The position numbers were made by a program, and so were the translations under genes. A DNA stretch of 16,045 nt. Origin: CAMLHU01 sp049680185 (GTDB lineage: Bacteria; Gemmatimonadota; Gemmatimonadetes; Gemmatimonadales; GWC2-71-9). Shown here piece by piece: positions 7,197-14,909 of the stretch. The stretch covers positions 1 to 16,045 of the forward strand of contig JBAUHI010000093.1 of NCBI GenBank assembly GCA_049680185.1, given 5' to 3'. Numbering within the stretch: the stretch's first letter is position 1; every line of letters begins with the position of its first letter. Below the pieces are notes generated by a model, which saw only the letters and a list, made by a program, of their open reading frames with translations, was not told the DNA's origin and searched no databases.

Positions 7197-7327
7197 GCTA
7201 TCGGCTATCAGCTATCAGCTAGCGAGCGCGATCAGGACTTTCACGATTCAAGCGGGCATAGGTTAGGCACAAGGCGGCTGATGACCGATAGCTGTTAACC
7301 GATAGCTGACAGCTGATAGCCGATAGC
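7197..7327. repeat. GATAGC-word inverted repeat between DUF1080 and GMC genes
   Basis: The left arm 7197-7219 (GCTATCGGCTATCAGC...) is the reverse complement of the right arm 7305-7327 at 22 of 23 positions. A further GATAGC-rich stretch (7285-7304) lies directly inside the right arm. The 85-base interior shows no gene. The 131-bp element could form a long stem in RNA and fills nearly the whole gap (7164-7331) between two probably co-transcribed genes. Confidence 0.85.
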
Positions 7328-7331
7328 TTCC

Positions 7332-8099
7332 TCACGGTATCCCCCGCACCCACACATTCCGGAACCGCACCGGATAGTGGTGATCCTGGAGCTCGATGGG
7401 GAGCTGGTCGGCGAGGCGAGTATAGGGTGGTCGCACCTGATAGGCCGTGGGGCCGGTGAGTTCGACGTTGTCCTGGACGAGGACGCCGTTCATCACGACC
7501 GTCATCCGCGCCTTGCTCGCGAGCGTCCCGTCGGCGTTCCAGCGGGGGGCGTGGAAGACGATGTTGTAGACGTTCCACTCGCCCGGTGGCTTGATCGGGT
7601 TGACCAGCGGCGGGTACTGGCCGAAGATCGAGCCGGCGGCGCCATCGGCGTAGGTGATGTTGTGCCAGGAATCGAGCACCTGCACTTCATAGTGCTGCAT
7701 CAGGAAGACGCCGCTGTTGCCGCGCTCCTGACTTTCGCCCACGGGCGGGGTCGGGGCCGACCATTCGACGTGAAGCTGCACGTCGCCGAAATTGCGCTTG
7801 GTGTGGATGTCACCGGTGCCGGGCTTGACCTGGAAATACCCCTTGCCGACGGTCCATTGCGCCGGATGCCCCGAGTCGTCGACCCACTCGGCGAGATCCT
7901 TGCCGCCGAAGAGCACCACGGCATCGGATGGCGCATCGTCCAGCGTCTTGCCGGCCATCACGACCGGCGGCTGGGGACGGTCCATCGAATGCTGGGGGTA
8001 GTCCGTCGGCATCGGCTGGGTGGCCTGGGCCGCGAGTGCTGCCGGTACGGCAACGCACGCCGCCGCGACCGATAGCCGATAGCTGATAGCCGATAGCAT
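7332..8099 (-). CDS. Exported DUF1080 protein (3-keto-disaccharide hydrolase/lyase family)
   Basis: A 255-residue protein: signal peptide (residues 1-25, ending AALAAQ) and one DUF1080 jelly-roll domain. Recognisable segments are LFGGKDLAEWV, the RGNSGVFLMQHYEVQVLDS region, GEWNVYNIVFHAPRW and a C-terminal LPIELQDHHYPVRFRNVWVR. The ATG at 8099 is chosen because GGAG lies 4 bases before it and a signal peptide follows. An in-frame GTG at 8126 is a weaker alternative. Members of this family act on 3-keto-glycosides, cleaving the glycosidic bond by elimination or hydrolysis. It begins 32 bp after the glycosidase stop, so the two are probably one transcript. A GATAGC word encodes residues 2-11 of the signal peptide. 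Confidence 0.9.
   Translation of the reverse strand: MLSAISYRLSVAAACVAVPAALAAQATQPMPTDYPQHSMDRPQPPVVMAGKTLDDAPSDAVVLFGGKDLAEWVDDSGHPAQWTVGKGYFQVKPGTGDIHTKRNFGDVQLHVEWSAPTPPVGESQERGNSGVFLMQHYEVQVLDSWHNITYADGAAGSIFGQYPPLVNPIKPPGEWNVYNIVFHAPRWNADGTLASKARMTVVMNGVLVQDNVELTGPTAYQVRPPYTRLADQLPIELQDHHYPVRFRNVWVRGIP
8069..8097 (-). repeat. GATAGC word inside the DUF1080 signal peptide
   Basis: CCGATAGC, CGATAGCTGATAGC and CGATAGC follow one another, the same words as in the inverted repeat at 7197-7327. On the minus strand they begin one base inside the ATG and encode residues 2-11 (LSAISYRLSV) of the DUF1080 protein. The repeat therefore supplies part of the export signal. Confidence 0.8.
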
Positions 8100-8131
8100 T
8101 TCGCTCCATCCTCTCAAGAGACCCACCTATC

Positions 8132-11100
8132 CTACTGCGAAAAGCGCCGGCGGGCCACTCGGATAGTGCGAAGGCCGAATGACGGCAGCGTGGCGGACAC
8201 CGCGTTCACCGACGTTGTGCGCACTGTCGACGTCGGGTTGAAAAGCGCCACGTCGATCGAATCAAGCCCCGCGGGCGTGAGCGATGTGATGAGCACCGAT
8301 GGGTCGCTGGAGGACACGGCGGGCGAGGGGAGTGGTGCCGTCGTGTCGGCTGGCGCCACGATCAGTCCCTGGCTCTGACCCGTGCCGAACTCTTCCGCCG
8401 CCACGGGATCCCAGACGCCGTGGGGAAGGATGGCGTAGCGGAAGGTGGCCGGTCCCGGTTGATCGGCCTTGAAATTGGTGTGCCAGTAGTTGTTCATCAC
8501 ATAGGAATAGAGGAGCTGGGTCGGCGGCAGCTGGGTCAGCCAGGACTCCGTGCCGTCATCGTGGTGCCAGTCCTCCGCCCACATCCCGCCGACCTCGACG
8601 AGCGGCGCGTCAAGCGTCGCCCAGGTGATACCGATGCTGTCGTTGGAGACATCGGCCCAGCGATCCACCGTGAAGACGTTGCGATTTCCACCTCGGAGCT
8701 GGTCCAGGTCCGGGCGGATGATGGACCAGGGGATCTCGATCCGCACGCGACCATTCGGCACCAGGAAGGGGAAGCCGATGTGGACCCCCTCCTTGGTGCG
8801 GACTTCGGTCTTGTCGATGGTCGTGGTGAGCTCGATGACGTCGGATCCCGAGCTGAGCGAGTAGGTGCGGGTGAGCGACCTGGTACCGGGCGCCTGCGAT
8901 GTCACCGTCAACTCCGCCAGGAGCGGGCCGCCTGCGGTCACGGTAACACGCGCACCGGTCGTCACGCCGATCGCGGCGCTCGATGACTGGCCTGGGACGT
9001 ATTCGTAGTCGTCCCACCCGCCACGCGAGCGATCGACCAGCTCCTGGCCATGCCAGCGGACGCTCGCGAGCGCACCGGTGACGGTGTCCACCCGCGCGAC
9101 GACGCCTGCGTTCCAGAGGGAGTCACCAGCGGCGTGGGCGTCGCCATCGGTGTGAGTGGTACCGTTCCCCAGCCGGAATCGGCGCACCCCGAATGGAGGG
9201 ATCGAGTCGGCTAGGAACACGACGCGTCCGCCAGCCAGTCGGGACGCTGGCACGGCGCGACCGTCGTCGGTGGTCACGCTGCTGCCCGCGGTCCCGGGCG
9301 GTGCGGTCACCAACGCCGATCGCATCGCTGAAGTGGGGTTCCACACATCAAGCGCCGGCGCATTGGGCGCGGCACCGGCCGAGGCGGTGAGGAGCGCGTG
9401 GGCACGAGCGGCCGCTGAATCGGCAAAGCCGCGCTTGACCGCCCACTGCTGCAGCACGAAGGGATCGTCGGGTTCGCTGATGCTCCGATCGGCGCCCCAG
9501 GTGTGCTCACTATAGAGAAGCACCTGTCGCCACACCTGCCAGAAGGCTCCGCGGTCATAGCCGGCGGGATCGCGCATGGCGAAGAGTGTTGCGGCCTCGG
9601 TGAGATGCTCCGCCGCCATCCGGCTCTCACCGGTCTCGCGGGCGGTGGAACCGGCACCATCCTCCCAGTCGCCGGTCAAGTCGCCGCTCAAGCGCTGGAG
9701 CTTGGGCCCGTACTCCTGCTCGAATGCAGAGAACATCATCGGCAGCGTGGCGATGACGACGCGTGGCGAGGCGTAGGTGCGGTTCCAGCGCCGAACGGCG
9801 TCGGGCAGAAGCGTGTCGACCCCGCCGTTGTCGCCGGTGGTGTAGCGCACCTGCACGATGCCCCACGGATAGTGATCGACCGCGAGCGAGTCCATGTAGT
9901 CGATCAATCCACCGTCATCGGCCAGTCCGGGCCAACCGCGTCGCCGCCCGTGGAACCAGGAGTAGCCCCGTCCCGCCACCATGACGAGCACTGAGTCGGT
10001 ACCCGAGGGCGACATCCAGTAGAAGGCGCTGTCCCCCCACGCCAGGAGGAGGTTGCCGATGCGATCGCCGCGCCCGGGGAGGTTGGGCTGGTAATTGGGG
10101 CCGCTCGAGAGGTATCGGATCCCGGCACTCGCGAGTGCCGGCACCACTCCCCAGGTGAACCCGGGGACATCGGATGTGATGGCAGTGGTGATCGGGACCT
10201 TGAAGCGTTGTCGGAGCTGACGGGCATACTCCACTGACCACTGCATCTCCTCAGGACGGGAGAGCCCGGTCATCAGGTTGGCGTAGAAGGCGTTGAGCGA
10301 CAGGTCTCCGATCCGCGCCGCAGTCACGAGGCTATCCCGATCGGCGCTGTTCTCGCCGGTCATGAGCCCTTCGACGGGCCAGAGCCCTTCGACATTCCAG
10401 TGGAAGCGCGCGTCCTTGGGATACGCGGCGGTCTTCCGCGCCAGCTCGATCCCTTCGCCATAACTGACGATGTGGCGCCACTCCGCTTCCTTCTGCAGCA
10501 CGTTGTACCCGATATCCAGGTGCGCGTGCGGGATCAGATACACGGTCCTTAGGCCCACCGGCTCAAGATGTAGCTGACCCCAGGGGACGGAATCCCAGTC
10601 CGAGAGGAGCGTTACCTGAGCGTCGATCGGCTTCGTCACCTGCGGGATCGGCACATCATACACGTTCCAACCCCGTGACACCGTCCCCCGGAGGCGGGTG
10701 GATCCGTCGACGTTGACCTTGAGCGAGGTGCTGTCGGCCAGGCTCCAGATCCCCACCCGCAGTGCCTGCCGCACCCCGCTCGCGGTCCGCACCAGCGCCT
10801 GCTCAGCCGACACTTGGGCGGCGGGCGCCACGGGCTGAGTGAAGGTCATGTACCAGGCCTGACTCCCGGCGCTCTCACCGGTCACGCGCATCGTGAGCGC
10901 CGAGCCGCCAGGGAAGGCGGTGAGCGGCAGCTGCATCGTCATCAGGCCGTTGACGTCGCCGGCCCAGTCGACGAGCAGGGTGTGGAAGGAGAGCTCCGCG
11001 CCGTCAGGGCCGGCGACGTGCCAGTCGGCGGGTGTCACGGCCAGCGGCTGCGGGATGGTGAACCAGGAGTGGCCGTTGAGGGAGAGAACGAAGTGGTGCT

Positions 11101-11413
11101 GGCTGGTGCCCGGATCCACCACGTCCATCGACGCCATCCACTTGAAGGTGACCATCGGGCCACGGGCGGCGTCGGGGATCGGGGCGGAGCGCCATTCGAT
11201 GTAGCGGGTGCTGTCGACCGACCGCACCAGCAGGGAAGAAGTGATCAGCGGGTCGGCGGTGTGGTAGGTAAAGCGTTGCCCCGTGATCGTGGCGGCGTAG
11301 CCCTCGACATAGGGCGCTGGCACCACCGGCCACGGCCGGGTCGGTGCCACCTGTGCCGACAGCGGGGTGGAGGCGAGCAGCGCGAGCACGGCGCCCCACA
11401 CACTACTCCTCAC
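8132..11413 (-). CDS. Exported GH38-type glycoside hydrolase (alpha-mannosidase-like)
   Basis: A 1093-residue protein if it starts at the GTG at 11413, which gives a good signal peptide (SSVWGAVLALLASTPLSAQ). The frame is open to 11767, but that extension is made of repeats. An N-terminal beta-rich region of about 285 residues precedes the GH38 motif HAHLDIGYN (H296, H298, D300), which binds the metal. SDVPGFTW (D415) fits the region of the catalytic nucleophile. Later parts look like the middle and C-terminal beta domains of GH38 proteins. Length is usual for the family (about 800-1100). It probably removes alpha-linked mannose or related sugars in the periplasm or outside the cell; true specificity is unknown. 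It heads a likely operon with DUF1080 32 bp downstream. Confidence 0.82.
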   Translation of the reverse strand: MRSSVWGAVLALLASTPLSAQVAPTRPWPVVPAPYVEGYAATITGQRFTYHTADPLITSSLLVRSVDSTRYIEWRSAPIPDAARGPMVTFKWMASMDVVDPGTSQHHFVLSLNGHSWFTIPQPLAVTPADWHVAGPDGAELSFHTLLVDWAGDVNGLMTMQLPLTAFPGGSALTMRVTGESAGSQAWYMTFTQPVAPAAQVSAEQALVRTASGVRQALRVGIWSLADSTSLKVNVDGSTRLRGTVSRGWNVYDVPIPQVTKPIDAQVTLLSDWDSVPWGQLHLEPVGLRTVYLIPHAHLDIGYNVLQKEAEWRHIVSYGEGIELARKTAAYPKDARFHWNVEGLWPVEGLMTGENSADRDSLVTAARIGDLSLNAFYANLMTGLSRPEEMQWSVEYARQLRQRFKVPITTAITSDVPGFTWGVVPALASAGIRYLSSGPNYQPNLPGRGDRIGNLLLAWGDSAFYWMSPSGTDSVLVMVAGRGYSWFHGRRRGWPGLADDGGLIDYMDSLAVDHYPWGIVQVRYTTGDNGGVDTLLPDAVRRWNRTYASPRVVIATLPMMFSAFEQEYGPKLQRLSGDLTGDWEDGAGSTARETGESRMAAEHLTEAATLFAMRDPAGYDRGAFWQVWRQVLLYSEHTWGADRSISEPDDPFVLQQWAVKRGFADSAAARAHALLTASAGAAPNAPALDVWNPTSAMRSALVTAPPGTAGSSVTTDDGRAVPASRLAGGRVVFLADSIPPFGVRRFRLGNGTTHTDGDAHAAGDSLWNAGVVARVDTVTGALASVRWHGQELVDRSRGGWDDYEYVPGQSSSAAIGVTTGARVTVTAGGPLLAELTVTSQAPGTRSLTRTYSLSSGSDVIELTTTIDKTEVRTKEGVHIGFPFLVPNGRVRIEIPWSIIRPDLDQLRGGNRNVFTVDRWADVSNDSIGITWATLDAPLVEVGGMWAEDWHHDDGTESWLTQLPPTQLLYSYVMNNYWHTNFKADQPGPATFRYAILPHGVWDPVAAEEFGTGQSQGLIVAPADTTAPLPSPAVSSSDPSVLITSLTPAGLDSIDVALFNPTSTVRTTSVNAVSATLPSFGLRTIRVARRRFSQ

Positions 11414-11421
11414 CCCCCTGC

Positions 11422-11449
11422 CCCCCTCTCCACGTACGTGGAGAGGGGG
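11422..11449. repeat. Perfect 28-bp palindrome upstream of the GH38 start
   Basis: CCCCCTCTCCACGT is followed immediately by its exact reverse complement ACGTGGAGAGGGGG. The palindrome lies 8 bp upstream of the proposed GTG start, and a G-rich stretch on the minus strand between palindrome and GTG could act as the ribosome binding site. A stem here could hide or expose it. The same palindrome with one changed centre base recurs at 16022-16045. Confidence 0.9.
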
Positions 11450-11524
11450 AACGGGGGAGAGGAAGAGAGAAGGCAGAGACACTAGGCTCGAGTCCGGGGG
11501 TGCAGTATCGGTTGAGGTAGAACG

Positions 11525-11581
11525 CACGGAGAACCTCTCACCACCCTTCGCTACGCTCAGGGCAGGCTCCGACACGGAGGA
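11525..11581 (-). repeat. 57-bp repeat with the CCTGAGCGTAGCGAAGGG word, copy 2 (inverted)
   Basis: The reverse complement of this stretch equals 2539-2595 at 54 of 57 positions by hand. The two copies lie 9 kb apart in opposite orientation, each inside a CACGGAG cluster. Confidence 0.85.
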
Positions 11582-11627
11582 CACGGAGAAAAGCGATGTG
11601 GAGTGGTCTCGCTGACTAAACTCCGTG
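11582..11627 (+). repeat. 46-bp CACGGAG/CTCCGTG module, distant copy
   Basis: It is exactly 46 bp long, like the modules at 2357-2402, 2639-2684 and 2750-2795. All share the interior TGGTCTCGC and CACGGAG-type left and CTCCGTG-type right ends. Identity to the 2639 copy is around 80 percent by hand, lower than among the nearby copies. Confidence 0.7.
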
Positions 11628-11831
11628 TGCGGGAGCGCTGTGTGCTCGGTATCGAGATCTCGCTTGTGTGCGGCAACAGTAGTGAGCAATCGTGTGACGT
11701 GGTGGATGTGGGTGACCTCTCGATTTCCGGCACCGAAATGGGAGCGCCGTTTGCGAGTCCACATCAATTGCCGTTCTCCGTGAGCTCCGTGGACCTCCGT
11801 GCCTCCGTGGTTCGCTGTTGGTTCTCTAAGA

Positions 11832-12698
11832 TCAGAAGCGCAGCGCCTTGAGGTACTCGTAGCTCACCTTGATGTCCTGGAGCGGCATCGGCGGCTCATC
11901 GTGCTCCACGAAGTAATGCTCGATCCCCGCCTCTTTCGAATGCGCGAAGATCGTCTTCCAGTCGATCGCTCCCTGGCCGACGTCGACCATCTTCCGGTCC
12001 TTGGTCATGTCCTTGACGTGGACCAGCGGGAAGCGGCCGGGATACTTGGCGAAGTACTTGAGCGGGTCGCCGCCACCGTTGATGATCCAGTAGAGGTCCA
12101 TCTCGAACTGCACCAGCGCGGGATCGGTGCGCGAGAGGAAGATGTCGTAGGGGAGCTGCCCCTCGATCGGCGTGAACTCGGGGTTGTGGTTGTGATAGGC
12201 GAACCTGAGCCCTGCGGCCTTCGCCTTCTCGCCGATGGTGTTGAACTCGTCCGCCACCTGCTGCAATGCGGCGACGGTGTTGCGCCGGTCTTCGTCGAGC
12301 CAGGCGATCAGGACCCACTCCTGTCCCACGGTACGCGCGTAGTCGAAGATGGCGTTCGGGTCCTTTTCCAGGTCCTCGATGGCCACGTGCGACGACGGCG
12401 AGACGAGTCCGTTGGCATCGAGGATCTTCCGCACCTCCGGGGCCGTCTTCCCGAAGTAGCCGGCGAACTCGACCTCCTTGTACCCGACCTTCGCCACCTG
12501 TTCGATCGTTCCGGCAAAGTCCTTCGCCATCAGCCCGCGAACGGTGTAGAGCTGGAGACCGATCTTGGTGATCCGGTCAGCGTCGCTCCACGACTCTCGA
12601 CCCGTGACCCACGACTTTCCCGTCAGCCCACGCGGAATGAGCCCGGCTGCGAGTGCGGCACCGGTCACGGCCAGGAATTCACGACGATCAGTTGGCAT
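11832..12698 (-). CDS. Tat-exported sugar phosphate isomerase/epimerase-like TIM-barrel protein
   Basis: A 288-residue protein beginning with a Tat-type signal, DRREFLAVTGAALAAGLIPR (R5-R6). The barrel follows from ITKIGLQLYTVRG. Likely metal ligands are E77 (KEVEFAG), H171 in YHNHN, D201 (FEMDLYW), H227 (LVHVKD) and E265 (FVEHDE), the pattern of xylose-isomerase-like/IolE-type barrels. ATG 12698 is chosen because the Tat signal starts there; upstream codons are non-homologous. Related barrels act as sugar isomerases, epimerases or, in keto-glycoside pathways, as hydratases of elimination products. Residues 28-37 (KSWVTGRESW), between signal and barrel, are encoded by a repeat word. It lies 103 bp downstream of the FAD oxidoreductase and before the glycosidase; substrate unknown. 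Confidence 0.88.
   Translation of the reverse strand: MPTDRREFLAVTGAALAAGLIPRGLTGKSWVTGRESWSDADRITKIGLQLYTVRGLMAKDFAGTIEQVAKVGYKEVEFAGYFGKTAPEVRKILDANGLVSPSSHVAIEDLEKDPNAIFDYARTVGQEWVLIAWLDEDRRNTVAALQQVADEFNTIGEKAKAAGLRFAYHNHNPEFTPIEGQLPYDIFLSRTDPALVQFEMDLYWIINGGGDPLKYFAKYPGRFPLVHVKDMTKDRKMVDVGQGAIDWKTIFAHSKEAGIEHYFVEHDEPPMPLQDIKVSYEYLKALRF
12589..12617 (-). repeat. GACCCGTGAC word inside the TIM-barrel gene
   Basis: On the plus strand: CACGACTCTCGACCCGTGAC followed by CCACGACTT. It is internally repetitive (CACGACT, ACCCGTGACCCACGACT) and encodes residues 28-37 of the TIM-barrel protein, between the Tat signal and the first barrel strand. It shares CGACCCGTGAC with 13386-13412. Confidence 0.6.
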
Positions 12699-12801
12699 CG
12701 AAGGCTCGGTCAGTGGGGCGAAGGGGTTGGGATCCAATCTAAGGCGCAGGTCGTTGGGGCGCAGCGACACGGGCGTGGCTTGCCACGCCCTCTTGGCGCG
12801 G

Positions 12802-13929
12802 TCAGCCGATGATGGCTTCCAGCGCCGACGTCCGTTCGCCGAACGCGGCCCGCGCTGCGGCTCGGCCGCAGATGGCGCCGATGACGTTCCCGGTGCCGCT
12901 ATACCCACCTGCGGCCCAGACGCCGGGCCGCACCTCTTCCAGGATCGGGAGCCCGGTCTCCGTATACCCGACCGAAGCCGCCCAGCGATGGGTGACTGGG
13001 GCTCGGATCTTCAGATGCTCGGAGAGAAACCGGTCGAGGAGATCCTGGACGCTTGGCGTCGTCTCGGTGCTCGACGTCCACGCCGCTTCACCTTCGGCGT
13101 CCCGGAACCCGCCGAGCGCGATCGAGCCGTTCGGAAGCTGCTGCCAGTACTCGAAGCCGTATCTATAGTAGACGGGATGAGGGAACCGGGCCTCGGTCGC
13201 TGGCGCCGTTGCCAGCATCTGGAGCCGCGCGGTGCGGACGCGACCCGCGAGTTCGGGGAGGACCAGCTCCAGCTTCCCGTCGACCGCCACGATCACCCGC
13301 TCGCAGCGCACCACGCCGTCCAGCGTCTCGACCTGGTCGCCTTGGATCGTCATCGCCTTCGAGTTCTCGAAGAGTGCCGCTCCCCGCGACCCGTGACTTG
13401 GGACCTGCGACCTCCGTGCCAATTCCCGACACCGCTCCAGCGGCTGGAACACTGCGTCGTCGGGAAAGAGCAGTCCGCGCCCTTCCGGTCCCTGGTATCG
13501 CTCGACCGGAAGCTTGTCGAGCATCATCTGCTCGTATTGAGCTTCGCAGTCGCGGAGCTCCTCCTCGTCGTGCGCAATGCGGAGCGATCCGGTCTTCCGG
13601 ATCAGCGCCGGCAGCTCGGCGCGCATCCGTTCCATCTCTGTGGTGGTAAGGCGGTGGAGTGCCGTGGCGCGCGCACGTCCCATCTTCGCAACCGCATCGT
13701 GGTGGAAGTCGGCGACCCCGGCGAGGAGGAATCCGCCGTTCCGCCCGGCGGCACCGCTTCCCACGCTTCCGGCGTCGAGTCCCACGACCGACTTCCCCAT
13801 CGCCAGAAGCTCGTGCACCGCCGCGAGTCCTGATCCGCCGAGCCCGATGACGCAGGCGTCGGCGCGGATCTCGCCGCGAAGGGCGGGGAGGGGGGACCAG
13901 GGGGTGGAGTCCCAGATGGGGGAGGGCAC
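12802..13929 (-). CDS. DAO-family FAD-dependent oxidoreductase
   Basis: A 375-residue protein. The FAD Rossmann motif is VIGLGGSG (G29-x-G31-x-x-G34), with the ribose-binding acid at D52 (VVGLDAG). SGAAGRNGGF is the second conserved flavin-binding piece of the DAO (glycine/D-amino acid oxidase, PuuB-like) group. The C-terminal AAGGYSGTGN closes the FAD site. Length is normal. The start is a GTG (13929) without a clear Shine-Dalgarno; the residues before the Rossmann strand resemble the usual N-terminus of this group, which supports it. Likely oxidises an amine or amino acid, possibly gamma-glutamylputrescine-like; substrate not determinable. Residues 173-182 come from a repeat word. It is transcribed toward the TIM-barrel gene (103-bp gap) and diverges from the 14051 unit. 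Confidence 0.85.
   Translation of the reverse strand: MPSPIWDSTPWSPLPALRGEIRADACVIGLGGSGLAAVHELLAMGKSVVGLDAGSVGSGAAGRNGGFLLAGVADFHHDAVAKMGRARATALHRLTTTEMERMRAELPALIRKTGSLRIAHDEEELRDCEAQYEQMMLDKLPVERYQGPEGRGLLFPDDAVFQPLERCRELARRSQVPSHGSRGAALFENSKAMTIQGDQVETLDGVVRCERVIVAVDGKLELVLPELAGRVRTARLQMLATAPATEARFPHPVYYRYGFEYWQQLPNGSIALGGFRDAEGEAAWTSSTETTPSVQDLLDRFLSEHLKIRAPVTHRWAASVGYTETGLPILEEVRPGVWAAGGYSGTGNVIGAICGRAAARAAFGERTSALEAIIG
13386..13412 (-). repeat. GACCCGTGAC word inside the FAD oxidoreductase gene
   Basis: On the plus strand GCGACCCGTGACTTGGGACC precedes TGCGACC. The word encodes residues 173-182 (RSQVPSHGSR) in the stretch between ELAR and GAALFENS, where homologues as I recall them have a short helix-turn. 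It keeps the frame. Confidence 0.55.
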
Positions 13930-14050
13930 TTGGGGAGGCTAACGCCCGTCGTCGTTGGGCGCCACCTTGGAAGGGTCGCAACCAAATGGATCGTTGGCGA
14001 CGTTCTCAGGTCAGACCGTGTCGGAAATTGGCCTGGACGCTGGAGGGACT

Positions 14051-14902
14051 GTGCAACGGATCGTGTGGAAACATTTCGCGTTGGTGGCCCTGATCTTTTT
14101 TCTGCTCCAAGCGACGATGTGGACGCAGAGTATGTATATGTGGTGGCACCGCCCGAGTCCGATACCATGGTCGGGGGTCCGTCGATACCTCGGATACAAT
14201 TGGCCTGGATATTTCGTTGGCAGCCTGCCGATCATCGGCGGGATCGCGGTGGCGTTGTTGGATCTTCGGGCCGGCGCGATGCGCGTGGCATTGACGGTCG
14301 CGGGCGCGGTGCTTGCCGTAATGGTCGTCTTCGACCTTTGGGGCAATCCCGCACTCAGCCGCGCCGCCGTCGAGGCGACCCACGGCACTCCAACGTGGCC
14401 CCTCCAGGCGGGATCCTTTCCCCTTCGCCTCGATGACACTACCGGTGTCCTTCAACGCTCGGTCGCGCTCCTTCGGGGTCGTGTGGAGCCAGGAGACCTT
14501 CAACCCTGGCCTCCCAAGCAGGCGGTCAATTCCGGGTTCACTCCCATCACAGATGCAGCCACGATCGTCCGGATCGAAGCTGCCAGCACCTTCGGTGAGC
14601 TGCAGAACTTCTTCCTCCCATTCATTGACATCGGACTCGTGCTGGGGATCACGAGCTGGGTGACCCGCAGGGCAAGATTCGAGCGGCAGCGCGATGCGCG
14701 AGTGCTACGGGTCGTGGCGGCGTGGGTGGTGGTGCTGTACGCCGAGAAATTCTTGCAAGGATCCATTGAGACTCGAAACTATTATGTGTCATGGGGGCAC
14801 GAAGCATTTCTGTGGTTGTATGCGCCGCTCATCCCGGTGGCGGTGCTCGCTGTGCTCGGCTGGCGTGCCGCAGCCCGAACGGCGCGGGAAGCCGGGGCGT
14901 AG
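14051..14902 (+). CDS. Six-TM membrane protein of unknown function, upstream of a sigma factor
   Basis: A 283-residue protein that I do not recognise. The GTG start at 14051 is supported by GGAGGG 3-4 bases upstream (14042-14047); the open frame reaches back to 13955 without a ribosome site. Six hydrophobic stretches are visible at about 9-24, 53-71, 79-97, 186-204, 218-234 and 252-272. A long soluble loop (about 98-185) lies between TM3 and TM4. The second half faintly recalls LptF/LptG permeases, but too weakly to name it. The stop TAG overlaps the AGGAG of the sigma-factor gene 7 bp downstream, so the two are probably co-translated. It may sense or transmit a signal to the sigma factor; that is inference from position only. 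Confidence 0.75.
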   Translation: MQRIVWKHFALVALIFFLLQATMWTQSMYMWWHRPSPIPWSGVRRYLGYNWPGYFVGSLPIIGGIAVALLDLRAGAMRVALTVAGAVLAVMVVFDLWGNPALSRAAVEATHGTPTWPLQAGSFPLRLDDTTGVLQRSVALLRGRVEPGDLQPWPPKQAVNSGFTPITDAATIVRIEAASTFGELQNFFLPFIDIGLVLGITSWVTRRARFERQRDARVLRVVAAWVVVLYAEKFLQGSIETRNYYVSWGHEAFLWLYAPLIPVAVLAVLGWRAAARTAREAGA

Positions 14903-14909
14903 GAGCGGC

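Larger units (their letters stand above)
11525..11826. repeat. CACGGAG repeat cluster in the gap between TIM barrel and GH38
   Basis: The 418-bp gap 11414-11831 has no credible gene. It holds the 28-bp palindrome, an inverted copy of the 57-bp repeat (11525-11581), a 46-bp module (11582-11627), a roughly 140-bp interior with no repeat match (from 11628), then CCACATCA, GTTCTCCGTG and a run of CTCCGTG heptamers ending GGTTC at about 11813. The frame of the outer ends (CACGGAG left, CTCCGTG right, CCACATCA before GTTCTCCGTG) is the same as in the other clusters, with a different interior. Confidence 0.82.

Noticed and set aside
11414..11767. N-terminal extension of the GH38 protein by about 118 residues
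   Set aside because: The extension encodes repeat translations and lies upstream of a clear signal peptide beginning at 11413.
12699..12908. N-terminal extension of the TIM-barrel protein
   Set aside because: The Tat signal begins at the ATG at 12698; the upstream part overlaps the end of the FAD oxidoreductase gene and has no homologous character.
13930..14050. ECF-type autoregulated promoter before the sigma-factor unit
   Set aside because: I looked for a GGAAC-like and CGTC-like pair at 16-17 bp spacing and found only a partial GGAA match.
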